DNA of 64,000 nt from JANNRA01 sp031401035 (GTDB taxonomy: Bacteria; Desulfobacterota; Binatia; HRBIN30; CADEER01): contig JANNRA010000035.1 of the NCBI GenBank assembly GCA_031401035.1, forward strand, positions 28,143 to 92,142, written 5' to 3'. The translations under genes were made by a program, and so were the position numbers. The notes under the pieces are model-generated. The model saw only the letters and a program-made list of their open reading frames with translations. It was not told where the DNA came from and made no database searches. Positions 48,323 through 56,997 of the stretch are shown here, one piece after another. How positions within the stretch are numbered: position 1 is the stretch's first letter; the number at the start of each line of letters is the position of its first letter.

Positions 48323-49087
48323 TCACTGCTGTCTCTCGATCAGTTCACGCGCCAGGTCGATGTACGCCTGCGCACCCTTCGATGCTGGGTCATACAGGGC
48401 CGCAGGTATCCCATGGCTGGGCGATTCACTGAGACGCACATTGCGGGGGATCACGGTGCGAAACACCCGATCTGGAAAGTGTCGCCGAACCTCGTCCGAA
48501 ACCTGGTGCGACAGGCTGTTGCGCGTATCGAACATGGTCAGGAGGATACCGTCGATTGCCAGGGCTGGATTCAGTCGCGCCCGAATCAACTCGATCGTGT
48601 CGAGCAACGCGCTCAGGCCCTCGAGCGCGTAATACTCACACTGGAGGGGGATCAGGACGGCATCCGCCGCGGAGAGGCCGTTGACGGTCAGCAGTCCGAG
48701 CGACGGTGGGCAGTCGATGACGATGACGTCGAACTGGTCGCGCACCGGCTTGAGCGCCTGTGTAAGTCGAAATTCCCGGCCGAGCACCGTCACGAGTTCG
48801 ACTTCGGCGCCAACCATGTCTCGATGAGCCGGGAGCAGGCTCAAATGCTCGATCTGTGTCTGCATGATCGACTCGGCGATGGAGCGCTCGCCCATGATGA
48901 CGTCGTACGTTGTCGGCTTGCCCGCCAGGTCGCGAACACCGAGGCCGCTGCTGGCGCTGCCTTGTGGGTCGAGGTCGATGAGCAGGACGCGCTGTTTCTC
49001 CAGGGCAAGACTCGCCGCCAGATTCACCGACGTCGTGGTTTTCCCGACGCCGCCTTTCTGGTTCGCAATACAGATGACGCGCCCCAT
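48323..49087 (-). CDS. parA: Chromosome partition ATPase ParA
   Basis: A 254-residue deviant Walker ATPase. The Walker A is KGGVGKTTT, with the signature Lys at its start; DLDPQGSASSGLG and VIDCPPSLGLLTVN follow. The C-terminus LYDPASKGAQAYIDLARELI is family typical. The start at 49087 is the first ATG with the conserved RVICIANQ strand; the ribosome site GGGGAG is unusually close. It precedes parB by 57 bp. Two parS-like sequences lie just upstream. Confidence 0.97.
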   Translation of the reverse strand: MGRVICIANQKGGVGKTTTSVNLAASLALEKQRVLLIDLDPQGSASSGLGVRDLAGKPTTYDVIMGERSIAESIMQTQIEHLSLLPAHRDMVGAEVELVTVLGREFRLTQALKPVRDQFDVIVIDCPPSLGLLTVNGLSAADAVLIPLQCEYYALEGLSALLDTIELIRARLNPALAIDGILLTMFDTRNSLSHQVSDEVRRHFPDRVFRTVIPRNVRLSESPSHGIPAALYDPASKGAQAYIDLARELIERQQ

Positions 49088-49153
49088 CTCCCCGACTCCC
49101 GGCGCGGGGGTAGCACAGAAATACCGAAGGTGCCAGAAAGCCGCGCTCTCGAA

Positions 49154-49169
49154 TGATTCACGGGAAACC
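49154..49169. promoter_or_regulatory. parS: parS-like site 1
   Basis: TGATTCACGGGAAACC matches 13 of 16 positions of the bacterial parS palindrome TGTTTCACGTGAAACA. It sits 67 bp before parA. Mismatches at the centre make it a degenerate site. Confidence 0.45.
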
Positions 49170-49206
49170 TTACGGTGAAACATTGTGAGGAAAATGGGAG
49201 TGCCGG

Positions 49207-49222
49207 TGTTCGACGTGAAACT
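49207..49222. promoter_or_regulatory. parS: parS-like site 2
   Basis: TGTTCGACGTGAAACT also matches 13 of 16 positions, with an intact ACGTGAAAC right half. Two more GTGAAAC half-sites lie nearby, near 49175 and 49229. The clustering ahead of parA supports a real loading region more than each site does alone. Confidence 0.5.
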
Positions 49223-49258
49223 TGACGGTGAAACGCACTTGGTGGTAGGCGCGGCACC

Positions 49259-49582
49259 ATGGAAATCGAGCCGCGGCTGGCGGGATTCGTCTTGGGGGTC
49301 CTGGTTGGCGAGGGCCACTTCGGCGGGGACGGACGACAGGCACAGGTGACGCTGCGGATGCACACGCGCCACGAAGGGCTCTTTCACCTGCTCCAATCGA
49401 CCTTTCCGAGAGGGCGCCTGTACGGCCCGTACTCCCACGGAGGCCGTTCCTACTACCAGTGGATGATGCGGGGGTCGGCCCTACGCGAGGATCTGGTCCC
49501 GATCGTACGCGCCAACGCGGACCTGCTCGATGCGCACACTACCGAGCGCTTCGAGGCGATGTGTGCTCGCTACGGCCTCTGA
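49259..49582 (+). CDS. Small LAGLIDADG-like protein
   Basis: A 107-residue protein with one LAGLIDADG-type helix: LAGFVLGVLVGEGHF at residues 7-21, with acidic Glu18 where homing endonucleases carry their catalytic Asp or Glu. A beta-strand pattern follows: QVTLRMHTRHEGLFHLLQS and GRLYGPYSHGGRSYYQWMM. It ends with a helical tail. Single-motif proteins of this kind act as dimers. It is the only plus-strand gene in the 46.8-56.9 kb run and its end overlaps rsmG by 13 nt. It is not inside any gene or intron I can see, so it is freestanding; a domesticated regulator is also possible. Confidence 0.7.
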   Translation: MEIEPRLAGFVLGVLVGEGHFGGDGRQAQVTLRMHTRHEGLFHLLQSTFPRGRLYGPYSHGGRSYYQWMMRGSALREDLVPIVRANADLLDAHTTERFEAMCARYGL

Positions 49583-50214
49583 TCAGTCGCCGGTCGGCGA
49601 ACTGAGGCGGCGCCGCCAACCGCCAGGCGCCTCGGTGATCCGTCCGGGAGCTGGTAGTCGATGCAACGGTAAGAGCCGGTTTCGCCGCCGATCGACCGCA
49701 TAGCGAGGAGATAACCCGAAGGGGACAGCAGCGGCGCGGACAGTCGCTCGAGGGCCGGAAGTTCCGACAGGGCGCGCGAGACGGCGATGTCGTAGGCGCC
49801 TCGGTGGGCATCGATTGCTGCCGCTGCTTCGATCCGGCCGTGGTACACGGTGCAGCTCGCTAGGCGGAGCACTCTGCAGGCCTCCTCCAGGAAGGATGCC
49901 TTCTTGCCGCGCGACTCCATGAGACAGACGCGCGTCTGCCGATGGATCAGCGCGATGACGACGCCCGGGAAGCCGCCGCCACTGCCCAGATCAGCCACGG
50001 CCTGTGCGCCGGCGCAGTGGGCGGCGGCGAAGAGGGAATCGACGACGTGCTTGACCAGGATGTCATCGACACTCTGCTGTGACACCAGCGAGATCTTCTG
50101 GTTCCACGTCATGAGGAGATCGACGTAGGTGCGGAGCGAGGTCAGCTGCTCCGCCGACAACTCGAGTCCCGCAACCTCTCGGGACCAGGCTGGCAGCTGT
50201 CCCCAAGCGGTCAT
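49570..50214 (-). CDS. rsmG: 16S rRNA (guanine527-N7)-methyltransferase
   Basis: A 214-residue SAM-dependent methyltransferase (GidB). The SAM loop is DLGSGGGFPGVVIA. The N-terminal WNQKISLVSQ and HVVDSLF segments and the later SRALSELPALERL are the family's conserved blocks. Its C-terminal tail (about 25 residues) is more Arg/Ala-rich than usual. Start at 50214, 10 bp after mnmG. Confidence 0.95.
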   Translation of the reverse strand: MTAWGQLPAWSREVAGLELSAEQLTSLRTYVDLLMTWNQKISLVSQQSVDDILVKHVVDSLFAAAHCAGAQAVADLGSGGGFPGVVIALIHRQTRVCLMESRGKKASFLEEACRVLRLASCTVYHGRIEAAAAIDAHRGAYDIAVSRALSELPALERLSAPLLSPSGYLLAMRSIGGETGSYRCIDYQLPDGSPRRLAVGGAASVRRPATDQRP

Positions 50215-50223
50215 CGGCGGGTG

Positions 50224-52104
50224 TCAGGCCGCGCCATGGCGGCGCAGATGAACTGACAGCAGCGATACGGCGGCGGGGGTCATGCCGGCGATGCGCGAGG
50301 CCTGCCCAAGCGAGAGCGGACGCAGCGCCAGCAGCTTCTCGCGCGCCTCGCGGGACAGGCCAAGAATCGCGTCGTAGTCGAAGCTGGCGGGAATGCGTGC
50401 TTCTTCCATGCGGGCGGCGCGGCGGACGGCGTCATGCTGGCGCTTGACGTAGCCGGCGTACTTGATGTCGATCTCCACCTGGGCGACGACATCCGGGTGT
50501 GGCAGCGGGTCGCTCCAGCCGGCGACCGTCCAGACGGCGGCGAGGTCGAGCTCGGGCCGGCGGAGAAGTTGCGCCAGCGCCGCAGGAAGACGCAGCGGCG
50601 CGCTGCCGACGGCTGCAAGGCGACGGCTGCACTCGGCCGTCGGGGTGGCAATGGTCGCGTACATGCGCTCGGTGAGATGCGCCACGGCCGCCTGCTTGTC
50701 GAGCGTGCGTTGCCTTTCCATCTCGCCGACGGCGCCGACGCCGTGCCCGAGTTCGCGCAGCCGCAGGTCGGCGTTGTCCTCGCGCAGCAGCAGGCGATGT
50801 TCGGCACGTGAGGTGAACATGCGATAGGGTTCGCCGCCGACGCCTCGCGTCACCAGGTCGTCTAGCATGACGGCGATGTAGGCCTGATCGCGGCCAAGCA
50901 GCAGCGGCGGCGCGTCGCGCAGCGACAACGCGGCGTTGATGCCAGCCATCAGTCCCTGCGCGGCGGCCTCTTCGTAGCCGGTCGTGCCGTTGATCTGTCC
51001 GGCATGGAACAGGCCGCGCACCAGCTTGGTTTCCAGCGACGGCCAGAGCTGGGTCGGATCGGCATAGTCGTATTCGATGGCGTAGCCGGGGCGCATGATC
51101 GAGGCCTCTTCAAGCCCAGGGATCGAGCGCACCATAGCCACCTGGACGTCGAGCGGGAGGCTGGTCGACAGACCGTTGGGGTAGACCTCGACCGTGTCGA
51201 GCCCTTCCGGCTCGAGAAAGATCTGGTGCCGCTCCTTGTCCGCGAAGCGGGTGATCTTGTCCTCGATCGACGGGCAGTAGCGCGGCCCGCGTCCCTGGAT
51301 GCGGCCGCTGAACATCGGTGACCGATCGAGCCCCGCGGCGATGATCTCGTGCGTGCGCGGTGTGGTGTAGGTGATGTGGCAGGGGACCTGCGGCTGCACG
51401 ATGCGCTCGGTGGCGAACGAGAAGGGGCGCGGCGGGTCGTCGCCGGGCTGCGGCGCCAGGCGGGCGAAGTCGATCGTGCGGGCGTCGAGGCGCGGGCACG
51501 TCCCGGTTTTCAGACGGCCGATGCGGAAGCCGAGCTGGATGAGCTGCTCGCTGATGCCGGTGGCGGCGAAGTCGCCGGCGCGGCCGGCGGCGCTGCTGCG
51601 CAGGCCGACGTGAATGCGGCCGTTGAGAAACGTGCCGGTGGTGAGGATGACGCAGCGCGTCAGGATGGTCTCACCGAGCTCGGTGTCGACGGCGGTGACG
51701 CGGCCCGCCTCGACGCGCAGGCCGACCACGCTCGCCTGGTAGAGGGTCAGCCCGGCGGCGCGTTCGATGCGCGTCTTCATGTACGCGCGATAGGCGCGCT
51801 TGTCGGCTTGCGCGCGCGAGGCGCGCACGGCTGGGCCCTTGCGGGTGTTGAGCTGGCGGAACTGAATGCCGGTGGCGTCGATGGCGCGCGCCATCTCGCC
51901 GCCGAGCGCATCGATCTCCTTCACCAGCTGCCCCTTGCCGATACCGCCGATGGCGGGGTTACACGACATCTGGCCGATGTGGTCGAGATTGAGCGTCAGC
52001 ATCGCCGTCGCGCAGCCCATACGGGCGGCGGCGAGGGCGGCTTCGATGCCGGCGTGGCCGGCGCCGACGACGAGCACGTCGAAGGGCGAGGTGAAGGGGG
52101 TCAT
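50224..52104 (-). CDS. mnmG: tRNA U34 carboxymethylaminomethyl synthase MnmG
   Basis: FAD-dependent partner of MnmE, 626 residues (GidA). The FAD motif GAGHAGIEAALAAARMG is near the N-terminus, followed by NPAIGGIGKGQLVKEIDALGG. The central GRIHVGLRSSAAGRAGDFAA and the EASIMRPGYAIEYD segment are normal. Length is standard. Its start overlaps the mnmE stop by 4 nt. Confidence 0.98.
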   Translation of the reverse strand: MTPFTSPFDVLVVGAGHAGIEAALAAARMGCATAMLTLNLDHIGQMSCNPAIGGIGKGQLVKEIDALGGEMARAIDATGIQFRQLNTRKGPAVRASRAQADKRAYRAYMKTRIERAAGLTLYQASVVGLRVEAGRVTAVDTELGETILTRCVILTTGTFLNGRIHVGLRSSAAGRAGDFAATGISEQLIQLGFRIGRLKTGTCPRLDARTIDFARLAPQPGDDPPRPFSFATERIVQPQVPCHITYTTPRTHEIIAAGLDRSPMFSGRIQGRGPRYCPSIEDKITRFADKERHQIFLEPEGLDTVEVYPNGLSTSLPLDVQVAMVRSIPGLEEASIMRPGYAIEYDYADPTQLWPSLETKLVRGLFHAGQINGTTGYEEAAAQGLMAGINAALSLRDAPPLLLGRDQAYIAVMLDDLVTRGVGGEPYRMFTSRAEHRLLLREDNADLRLRELGHGVGAVGEMERQRTLDKQAAVAHLTERMYATIATPTAECSRRLAAVGSAPLRLPAALAQLLRRPELDLAAVWTVAGWSDPLPHPDVVAQVEIDIKYAGYVKRQHDAVRRAARMEEARIPASFDYDAILGLSREAREKLLALRPLSLGQASRIAGMTPAAVSLLSVHLRRHGAA

Positions 52105-53453
52105 TTGCCGATACAGAATTCCGCGAAGACCGCGTCGAGCACATCCTCGTGGGTCACCGCGCCGGTGACCGTACCGATGTGCTCCAGCGCCGCCTGCAGG
52201 TCAACGGCCACCAACTCCGGCGGCAGCAGTGCGGCGCGCGCGGCGCGCGCCGCCGCCAGCGCCTCGGCGACGCGCGCCAGGGCGTCGCGCTGGCGCGTGC
52301 TGGTCAGCGGCGGCAAGTTATCGGCCGACTGCGCGCCGGCGCGCCGCAAAATCGCCTGACGCAGCGCGTCAAGACCGGCCCCGCTGCGAGCCGAGACGCG
52401 CACGCACTCGTGCGCGGCGTCAGCGGCGGCCTGGTCGTCCGCCGACCACGCGCTCGGCAGGTCGATCTTGTTCAACACCACCAGCGCCTCGCCGCGCGCC
52501 AGCAGGGCGCGTTGCGGCGCCAGGGGCGCGGCCGTATCGAGCACCAGCAGCACCAGGTCGGCGGCGGCGGCGGCGGCCTCGGCGCGGGCGACGCCGTGCT
52601 GTTCCGCCGCGCCGCTGGCGGCGCGCAGGCCGGCGGTATCGCACAGCACCACCGGCACCCCGTCGATCTCGGTTTCGGCCTCGACGACGTCGCGCGTCGT
52701 GCCGGGATCGGCCGTGACGATGGCGCGTTCCGCGTCGAGCAGCGCATTCAGCAAACTCGACTTGCCGACGTTGGGCCGGCCGCTGAGCGCGATCCGCAGG
52801 CCGTGGCGAAGAAGGGCGCCGCGGGCATGCGTTGCCAGAAGTGCCACGACCTCGCGGTGGGCGCTCGCCAGATCGGCGTCGAGGGCGCCGTCGTCGAGGT
52901 CGAGTTCCTCGTCGCCGAAGTCCAAGCGCGCCTCGACGTGGGCGCGGGCGGTGATCAGCCGCGCGCGCACGGCGGTGAGCCGGGCGGAGAGACCGCCGAA
53001 CAGCTGCGTCGCGGCGGTGTCGGCGGCGTCGGCGGTGCGTGCGCCCACCAGGCCCATCACCGCCTCGGCCTGCGTCAAGTCGAGCTTGCCATTCAGGAAC
53101 GCGCGCTTGGTGAACTCGCCCGCCAGGGCTGGGCGCGCGCCCTGCGCGAAGAGCGCTTGCAGGATCCGCTCGAGCGCTACGGGACTACCGTGGCAGTGCA
53201 GCTCGAGCACGTCCTCGCCCGTGTAGCTGCGCGGCGCGCGCATCAGCACCGCCAGGCCGTCGTCGAGCGGCGTGCCGTCGACGGCGCAGATGCGGGCGCG
53301 GTAGAGGTGGTGAGAGGTCCAGGCGCCGGCGCTGCGACGCTGCGCGACGCGTTCGGCCAGCGCGGGCGCCGCCGGTCCGCTGACGCGGATGACGCCGATG
53401 CCGCCGCGGCCGGCGGGTGTGGCAATCGCGGCGATGGTGTCGGGGACGTACAT
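52101..53453 (-). CDS. mnmE: tRNA modification GTPase MnmE
   Basis: A 450-residue GTPase working with MnmG. The N-terminal folate-like domain starts DTIAAIATPAGRGGIGVIRVSG. The G domain has GRPNVGKSSLLNALL, DTAGLRAASGA (here DTAGLR) and NKID. It ends FCIGK, the C-terminal CxGK motif required for function. Overlaps mnmG by 4 nt. It starts 60 bp after the jag stop. Confidence 0.98.
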   Translation of the reverse strand: MYVPDTIAAIATPAGRGGIGVIRVSGPAAPALAERVAQRRSAGAWTSHHLYRARICAVDGTPLDDGLAVLMRAPRSYTGEDVLELHCHGSPVALERILQALFAQGARPALAGEFTKRAFLNGKLDLTQAEAVMGLVGARTADAADTAATQLFGGLSARLTAVRARLITARAHVEARLDFGDEELDLDDGALDADLASAHREVVALLATHARGALLRHGLRIALSGRPNVGKSSLLNALLDAERAIVTADPGTTRDVVEAETEIDGVPVVLCDTAGLRAASGAAEQHGVARAEAAAAAADLVLLVLDTAAPLAPQRALLARGEALVVLNKIDLPSAWSADDQAAADAAHECVRVSARSGAGLDALRQAILRRAGAQSADNLPPLTSTRQRDALARVAEALAAARAARAALLPPELVAVDLQAALEHIGTVTGAVTHEDVLDAVFAEFCIGK

Positions 53454-53513
53454 CGAGAGAGACCCAGGACGTGCCGTGCGGGCGCGCGGACCCGCGGGTG
53501 GTGTGGGGGTCGT

Positions 53514-54428
53514 TCAGGAGGGCGGCGCCCGCCGCCGGCCCGGGCGCGTGCCCGCCGGGGCGATAATCAGGCGGCGGTAAAATCCGCTCCCCGCACTGTG
53601 CGTCGTCAACGCCGTGTCGTCCTCGAGGACGAGGTGCACGATGCGGCGATCGCGCGGGCTCATCGGTTCGAGCGAGACCGGCCGGCCACGCGTGCGGGCG
53701 CGCTCGGCCATGCGGCGCGCCAACGCTTCGAGCGTCTGGCGGCGCCGGTCGCGATAATCGTTGGCATCGACGCCGAGGTGCACGGGGCTGCCGTCGTCGT
53801 GGCCGATGGCGCGGTTGACGAAGTACTCGAGCGCATCGAGGGTCTGGCCGCGCCGTCCGATGAGGAGGCCGTCGGCGTCGCCGACGATGCGCAGGCCGTC
53901 CGTCGCCACCTCCACCGTCGCCTCGACTCCGGTCAGGCGGACGATCTCGGTCAGCACCGTGCGGCCGCGTTCGATCGCCGCCGCGTCGGGGGGCGTCTCG
54001 AGGCGCGGTGGGCGCGGCGCCGGCCGCTCCGTCGGACGCACGGGGTCGCGGGCCGGCCGCGGCCGTTCCGAACGTGGGGCGCCGACGGGCGCGGTGTGCC
54101 GCGCTCGTTCGGGGCGCCGCGGCGGCGTGCGGTCGGACGGCGCTGCGGGGGCTGTCTGGTGGCGTGGTGGTTCGCTCGCCGTCGCCGCTGGCGCGGTCTG
54201 TGAGCCGACGCGCGCGACCTCGGGCCCCATCTCGAGCCCAACGTCGAGCGTTACCGGACGTCGCAAGGTGGCACGCACACGGGCGCGCTTGCCGCCGAAG
54301 CCGAACAGACCGCGCGTGGCGTTGGCGATGATCTCGATCTCGACGCGGTCGCGGCTGACCCCCAAGCGGGCGAGGGCGCGCGCGATCGCGTCGTCGATGG
54401 TGGAGCCGTCCGCTTCGATGGAGTCCAT
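53514..54428 (-). CDS. jag: RNA-binding protein Jag/KhpB
   Basis: A 304-residue protein with three modules. Jag-N (about residues 1-52) includes ATRGLFGFGGKRARVR. Then comes a long Pro/Arg/Thr-rich linker (about 75-150) of low complexity. A KH domain follows (about 150-225), with GDADGLLIGRRGQTLDALEY. The C-terminal R3H domain contains EPMSPRDRRIVHLVL. A GAGGTG site sits before the ATG at 54428. Jag proteins bind many mRNAs and affect envelope growth. Located between mnmE and yidC, as in most bacteria. The linker is unusually long. Confidence 0.94.
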   Translation of the reverse strand: MDSIEADGSTIDDAIARALARLGVSRDRVEIEIIANATRGLFGFGGKRARVRATLRRPVTLDVGLEMGPEVARVGSQTAPAATASEPPRHQTAPAAPSDRTPPRRPERARHTAPVGAPRSERPRPARDPVRPTERPAPRPPRLETPPDAAAIERGRTVLTEIVRLTGVEATVEVATDGLRIVGDADGLLIGRRGQTLDALEYFVNRAIGHDDGSPVHLGVDANDYRDRRRQTLEALARRMAERARTRGRPVSLEPMSPRDRRIVHLVLEDDTALTTHSAGSGFYRRLIIAPAGTRPGRRRAPPS

Positions 54429-54454
54429 TGGGCACCTCGTCGCGCGCGCCGGGG

Positions 54455-56137
54455 TCAGGCCGGCTTGCGCATCATCGAGTACTGCTGGGCGATGGTCAGG
54501 ACGTTGTTGACCAGCCAGTAGAGCACCAGGCCGGCCGGGAAGTTGAGGAACATGAACGTGAACATCACCGGCATGATCAGCATGATGCGTTGCTGGGCCG
54601 GGTCGGCTGGCGAGGGCGTCATCCACTGTTGCAGGAACATCGTGCCGCCCATGGCCAGCGTCAGGATCGGAAACCCGGCCGGATGGACGAAGGGCAGCGC
54701 CAGCGTGCCGAAGCGGTCGGGCGCCGAGAGGTCGTGAATCCAGCCGACGAAGGGCGCGTGGCGCAATTCGACCGCGTTGAGGAGCGCGTTGTAGAGGCCG
54801 ACGAAAACGGGGATCTGCAGCACCATCGGCAGGCAGCCGCCGAGCGGGTTCACCTTGTGCTGCCGGTACAGCTCCATGATCTCCTTGTTCATCGCCTCCG
54901 GCTTGTCCTTCAGGCGCTCACGCAGCTTCTGCATCTCCGGCTGAAGCTTCTGCATCTCGCGCATCGATTCGAAGCTCTTCTTGGTCAGCGGATAGAAGAG
55001 GCCCTTGATGACCACCGTCAGGATGATGATGGCGACGCCGTAGTTGCCGACGAAACCATTCAGGAAGCGCAGCGCCTGCAACAGGGGCAGGGCGATGAAG
55101 GTGAACCAGCCGAGATCGACCGCCTTGCGCAGGCCGTGGCCGATCGCTTCGAGGCGATCGATGTCCTTCGGGCCCAGGTAGAGGTCGGCGTGCGCCGCAA
55201 ACTGGCCGGGCGGGAAGAGCACCTGCGTTTCCACCATTCCAGCCCGCGGATTCTCGCCGGCCCGCGGATTCTCGCCGGCCTGCTGGCGCGCCCAGACGCG
55301 TATGGCGTTCTTCTCGTCCGCCTGCGGGATGAAGGCGGCGAGGAAGTAGCGACCGCCGAAGCCGGTCCAGCCGACGTTGTTCTCGATCAGGCGCGGCTCC
55401 GTCAGGTTGGCGAACGGGATGTGCTCGAGCTTGCCCTCCTGCAGAACCAGGACGTTGTCGAAGACCACCTCGGCGGCATTGGCGCCGGCCGGGTCCAAGC
55501 CCTCCTCCCATCCCAACGCCATTTCCGTGTAGGCGCGCGGGACGGCGCTGACATCGACGTCGATCGCCCACAGATAGTCGTTGCCGCGCAGCGTGATCCG
55601 CTTGCGCGCGGTGGCACCTCCGGGGAGTTGGCCGGTGAAGGTGATCGTTTCCGTGCCGTCGGCCGGGAGATCGACCTCCGTCTGGTCGACGTCGTAGAGC
55701 ACGCCCGCGTCGTCGAGCTGCTGCTCGGCGCCGCGCAGCGACAGGCCGAGCGGCAGGCGCGTCTGATCGGGAAACTGCACCATCTGCAGCAACGGACTCT
55801 GCGGATGCACGGTGGCGCGGTAGTGCTTGAGCTCGAGACTCCTCAGGCGCGCGCCGGCGGTGGTGAAGATGGCGCGGTAGTAGGGCGTGTCGACGACGAC
55901 GTCGCGTCCCGCGGCGATCGCCGGCCGTGCGGCGTCGGCCGGCGCCGGTGCGGCCGGCACGGCGGCGGGCGCGCCCGCTGGCTGTCCGGCGAGGGGCGGC
56001 GCCGCCACCGGTGGGGTGGCCGCCTCCAACGCTGGGGTGTCGCTCGGCGGATAGAAGCGCTTCACCACCAGCTCCTGGTAGGCGATGACGATTGCCAGCG
56101 AGAGCGTCACGGCGAGGAGGACGCGGCGTTGATCCAT
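54455..56137 (-). CDS. yidC: Membrane protein insertase YidC
   Basis: A 560-residue Gram-negative-type insertase. The N-terminal helix (LLAVTLSLAIVIAYQELVV) precedes a large periplasmic beta-sandwich domain. The C-terminal membrane core has VGNYGVAIIILTVVIKGLF and KVNPLGGCLPMVLQIPVFVGLYNAL. The periplasmic region contains an exact 18-bp tandem duplication (encoding repeated AGENPR). The ATG at 56137 lacks a clear ribosome site; a TTG 6 nt upstream is better spaced from AGAAAGG. Follows yidD by 17 bp. Confidence 0.97.
   Translation of the reverse strand: MDQRRVLLAVTLSLAIVIAYQELVVKRFYPPSDTPALEAATPPVAAPPLAGQPAGAPAAVPAAPAPADAARPAIAAGRDVVVDTPYYRAIFTTAGARLRSLELKHYRATVHPQSPLLQMVQFPDQTRLPLGLSLRGAEQQLDDAGVLYDVDQTEVDLPADGTETITFTGQLPGGATARKRITLRGNDYLWAIDVDVSAVPRAYTEMALGWEEGLDPAGANAAEVVFDNVLVLQEGKLEHIPFANLTEPRLIENNVGWTGFGGRYFLAAFIPQADEKNAIRVWARQQAGENPRAGENPRAGMVETQVLFPPGQFAAHADLYLGPKDIDRLEAIGHGLRKAVDLGWFTFIALPLLQALRFLNGFVGNYGVAIIILTVVIKGLFYPLTKKSFESMREMQKLQPEMQKLRERLKDKPEAMNKEIMELYRQHKVNPLGGCLPMVLQIPVFVGLYNALLNAVELRHAPFVGWIHDLSAPDRFGTLALPFVHPAGFPILTLAMGGTMFLQQWMTPSPADPAQQRIMLIMPVMFTFMFLNFPAGLVLYWLVNNVLTIAQQYSMMRKPA
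55243..55278. repeat. Exact 18-bp tandem duplication inside yidC
   Basis: The unit CCCGCGGATTCTCGCCGG occurs twice in a row, adding one AGENPR repeat in frame within the periplasmic domain. Exactness suggests a recent slippage event or a sequencing artefact. Confidence 0.9.
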
Positions 56138-56154
56138 GCGCAAGGGGGCCTTTC

Positions 56155-56367
56155 TCAGTCGACTGGGTCGTAGCCCGCGCCGCCGAACGGATGGCAGCGC
56201 ATCAGCCGGCGCAGGGCGCGGCCGCCGCCGCGCCACAGGCCGTGACGTGCGATGGCCTCGCTGGCGTAGGATGAGCAGGTGGGCGCGTAGCGGCAGTGCG
56301 TACCCAGCCACGGCGAGACCGCCACCTGGTAGGCGCGGATCAGGCCAATGGCGGCGCGTCGCGCCAG
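56155..56367 (-). CDS. yidD: Membrane protein insertion efficiency factor YidD
   Basis: A product of about 70 residues with the conserved YidD body: LIRAYQVAVSPWLG, then CRYAPTCSSYASEAIARHG and RLMRCHPFGGAGYDPV. The frame contains no ATG, GTG or TTG between the rnpA stop and this body. The likely starts are CTG at 56367 or ATT at 56349, coupled to the rnpA stop 5 nt upstream. YidD has a small cytoplasmic role in membrane insertion with YidC. Order rpmH-rnpA-yidD-yidC is standard. Confidence 0.85.
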   Translation of the reverse strand: MARRAAIGLIRAYQVAVSPWLGTHCRYAPTCSSYASEAIARHGLWRGGGRALRRLMRCHPFGGAGYDPVD

Positions 56368-56371
56368 GCGG

Positions 56372-56740
56372 CTAGACGCCGGCGGCGAGACCGAGGGCGC
56401 GGGACAGCTCGTGGACGACATCGTCGTAGGTGATCGCGTCGATGCCCGGGCGGGCGATAACCAGGAGTTCGCGCGGCGGCTCGATCTGCGCCCGGTGGCG
56501 GCGGAAAAACTCGCGCACCAAGCGCCGAATACGGTTGCGCCGCGGCGCGGCGCCGACCTTGCGGCTGGTGGTGATACCGAGCCGCGTGCCGCCGGTGGCC
56601 GCCGGGCGCGTGATGACCACGAAGCGCGTCCCATTGTAACGACGGCCGTCGCGCTGCAAGGCCAGGAACTCGTGTCGCTTGCGCAGGCGGTGGCGCGACG
56701 GGAAGCGCTGCGTGCGCTCGGCGCCCGCCGCGGCCGTCAC
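56372..56740 (-). CDS. rnpA: Ribonuclease P protein component
   Basis: A 122-residue basic protein that helps RNase P RNA cut tRNA 5' leaders. The core is FPSRHRLRKRHEFLALQRDG, RLGITTSRKVGAAPRRNRIRRLVREFFR (the RNR signature region) and a C-terminal DVVHELSRAL. The start is GTG at 56740, whose last two bases form part of the rpmH stop (GTGA overlap). Confidence 0.95.
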   Translation of the reverse strand: MTAAAGAERTQRFPSRHRLRKRHEFLALQRDGRRYNGTRFVVITRPAATGGTRLGITTSRKVGAAPRRNRIRRLVREFFRRHRAQIEPPRELLVIARPGIDAITYDDVVHELSRALGLAAGV

Positions 56741-56898
56741 CGCCGCGGCTGCTTGGGAGGTGTCGAGACCGAGAGGCGCTTGCGCCCCTTGGCGCGGCGG
56801 CGCTTCAGCACCGCCCGCCCACCCGGCGTGGCCATGCGGGCCCGGAACCCATGCGTGCGCTTACGGCGCCGATTGCTCGGTTGATACGTGCGTTTCAT
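56737..56898 (-). CDS. rpmH: 50S ribosomal protein L34
   Basis: A 53-residue ribosomal protein. It reads MKRTYQPSNRRRKRTHGF, RARMATPGGRAVLKRRRAKG and RKRLSVST, the near-invariant L34 sequence. The tail PPKQPRR makes it a few residues longer than the usual 44-46. Its stop overlaps the rnpA GTG start. The 99 bp upstream of it contain no DnaA-box-like sequence, so the origin does not seem to lie here. Confidence 0.98.
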   Translation of the reverse strand: MKRTYQPSNRRRKRTHGFRARMATPGGRAVLKRRRAKGRKRLSVSTPPKQPRR

Positions 56899-56997
56899 CG
56901 TCGTCCTTCGCGGCCGTCAGCCGTCCGCTCGCCGGTCTCCCCGCCCGCCCAACTCGATGTGCAGACCACAGCGGATAGGGCAAGTCAATTCAAGGGT

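Noticed and set aside
56899..56997. The rpmH upstream region as origin of replication.
   Set aside because: No DnaA-box-like sequence and no A+T-rich stretch are visible; the dnaA-dnaN spacer is better.
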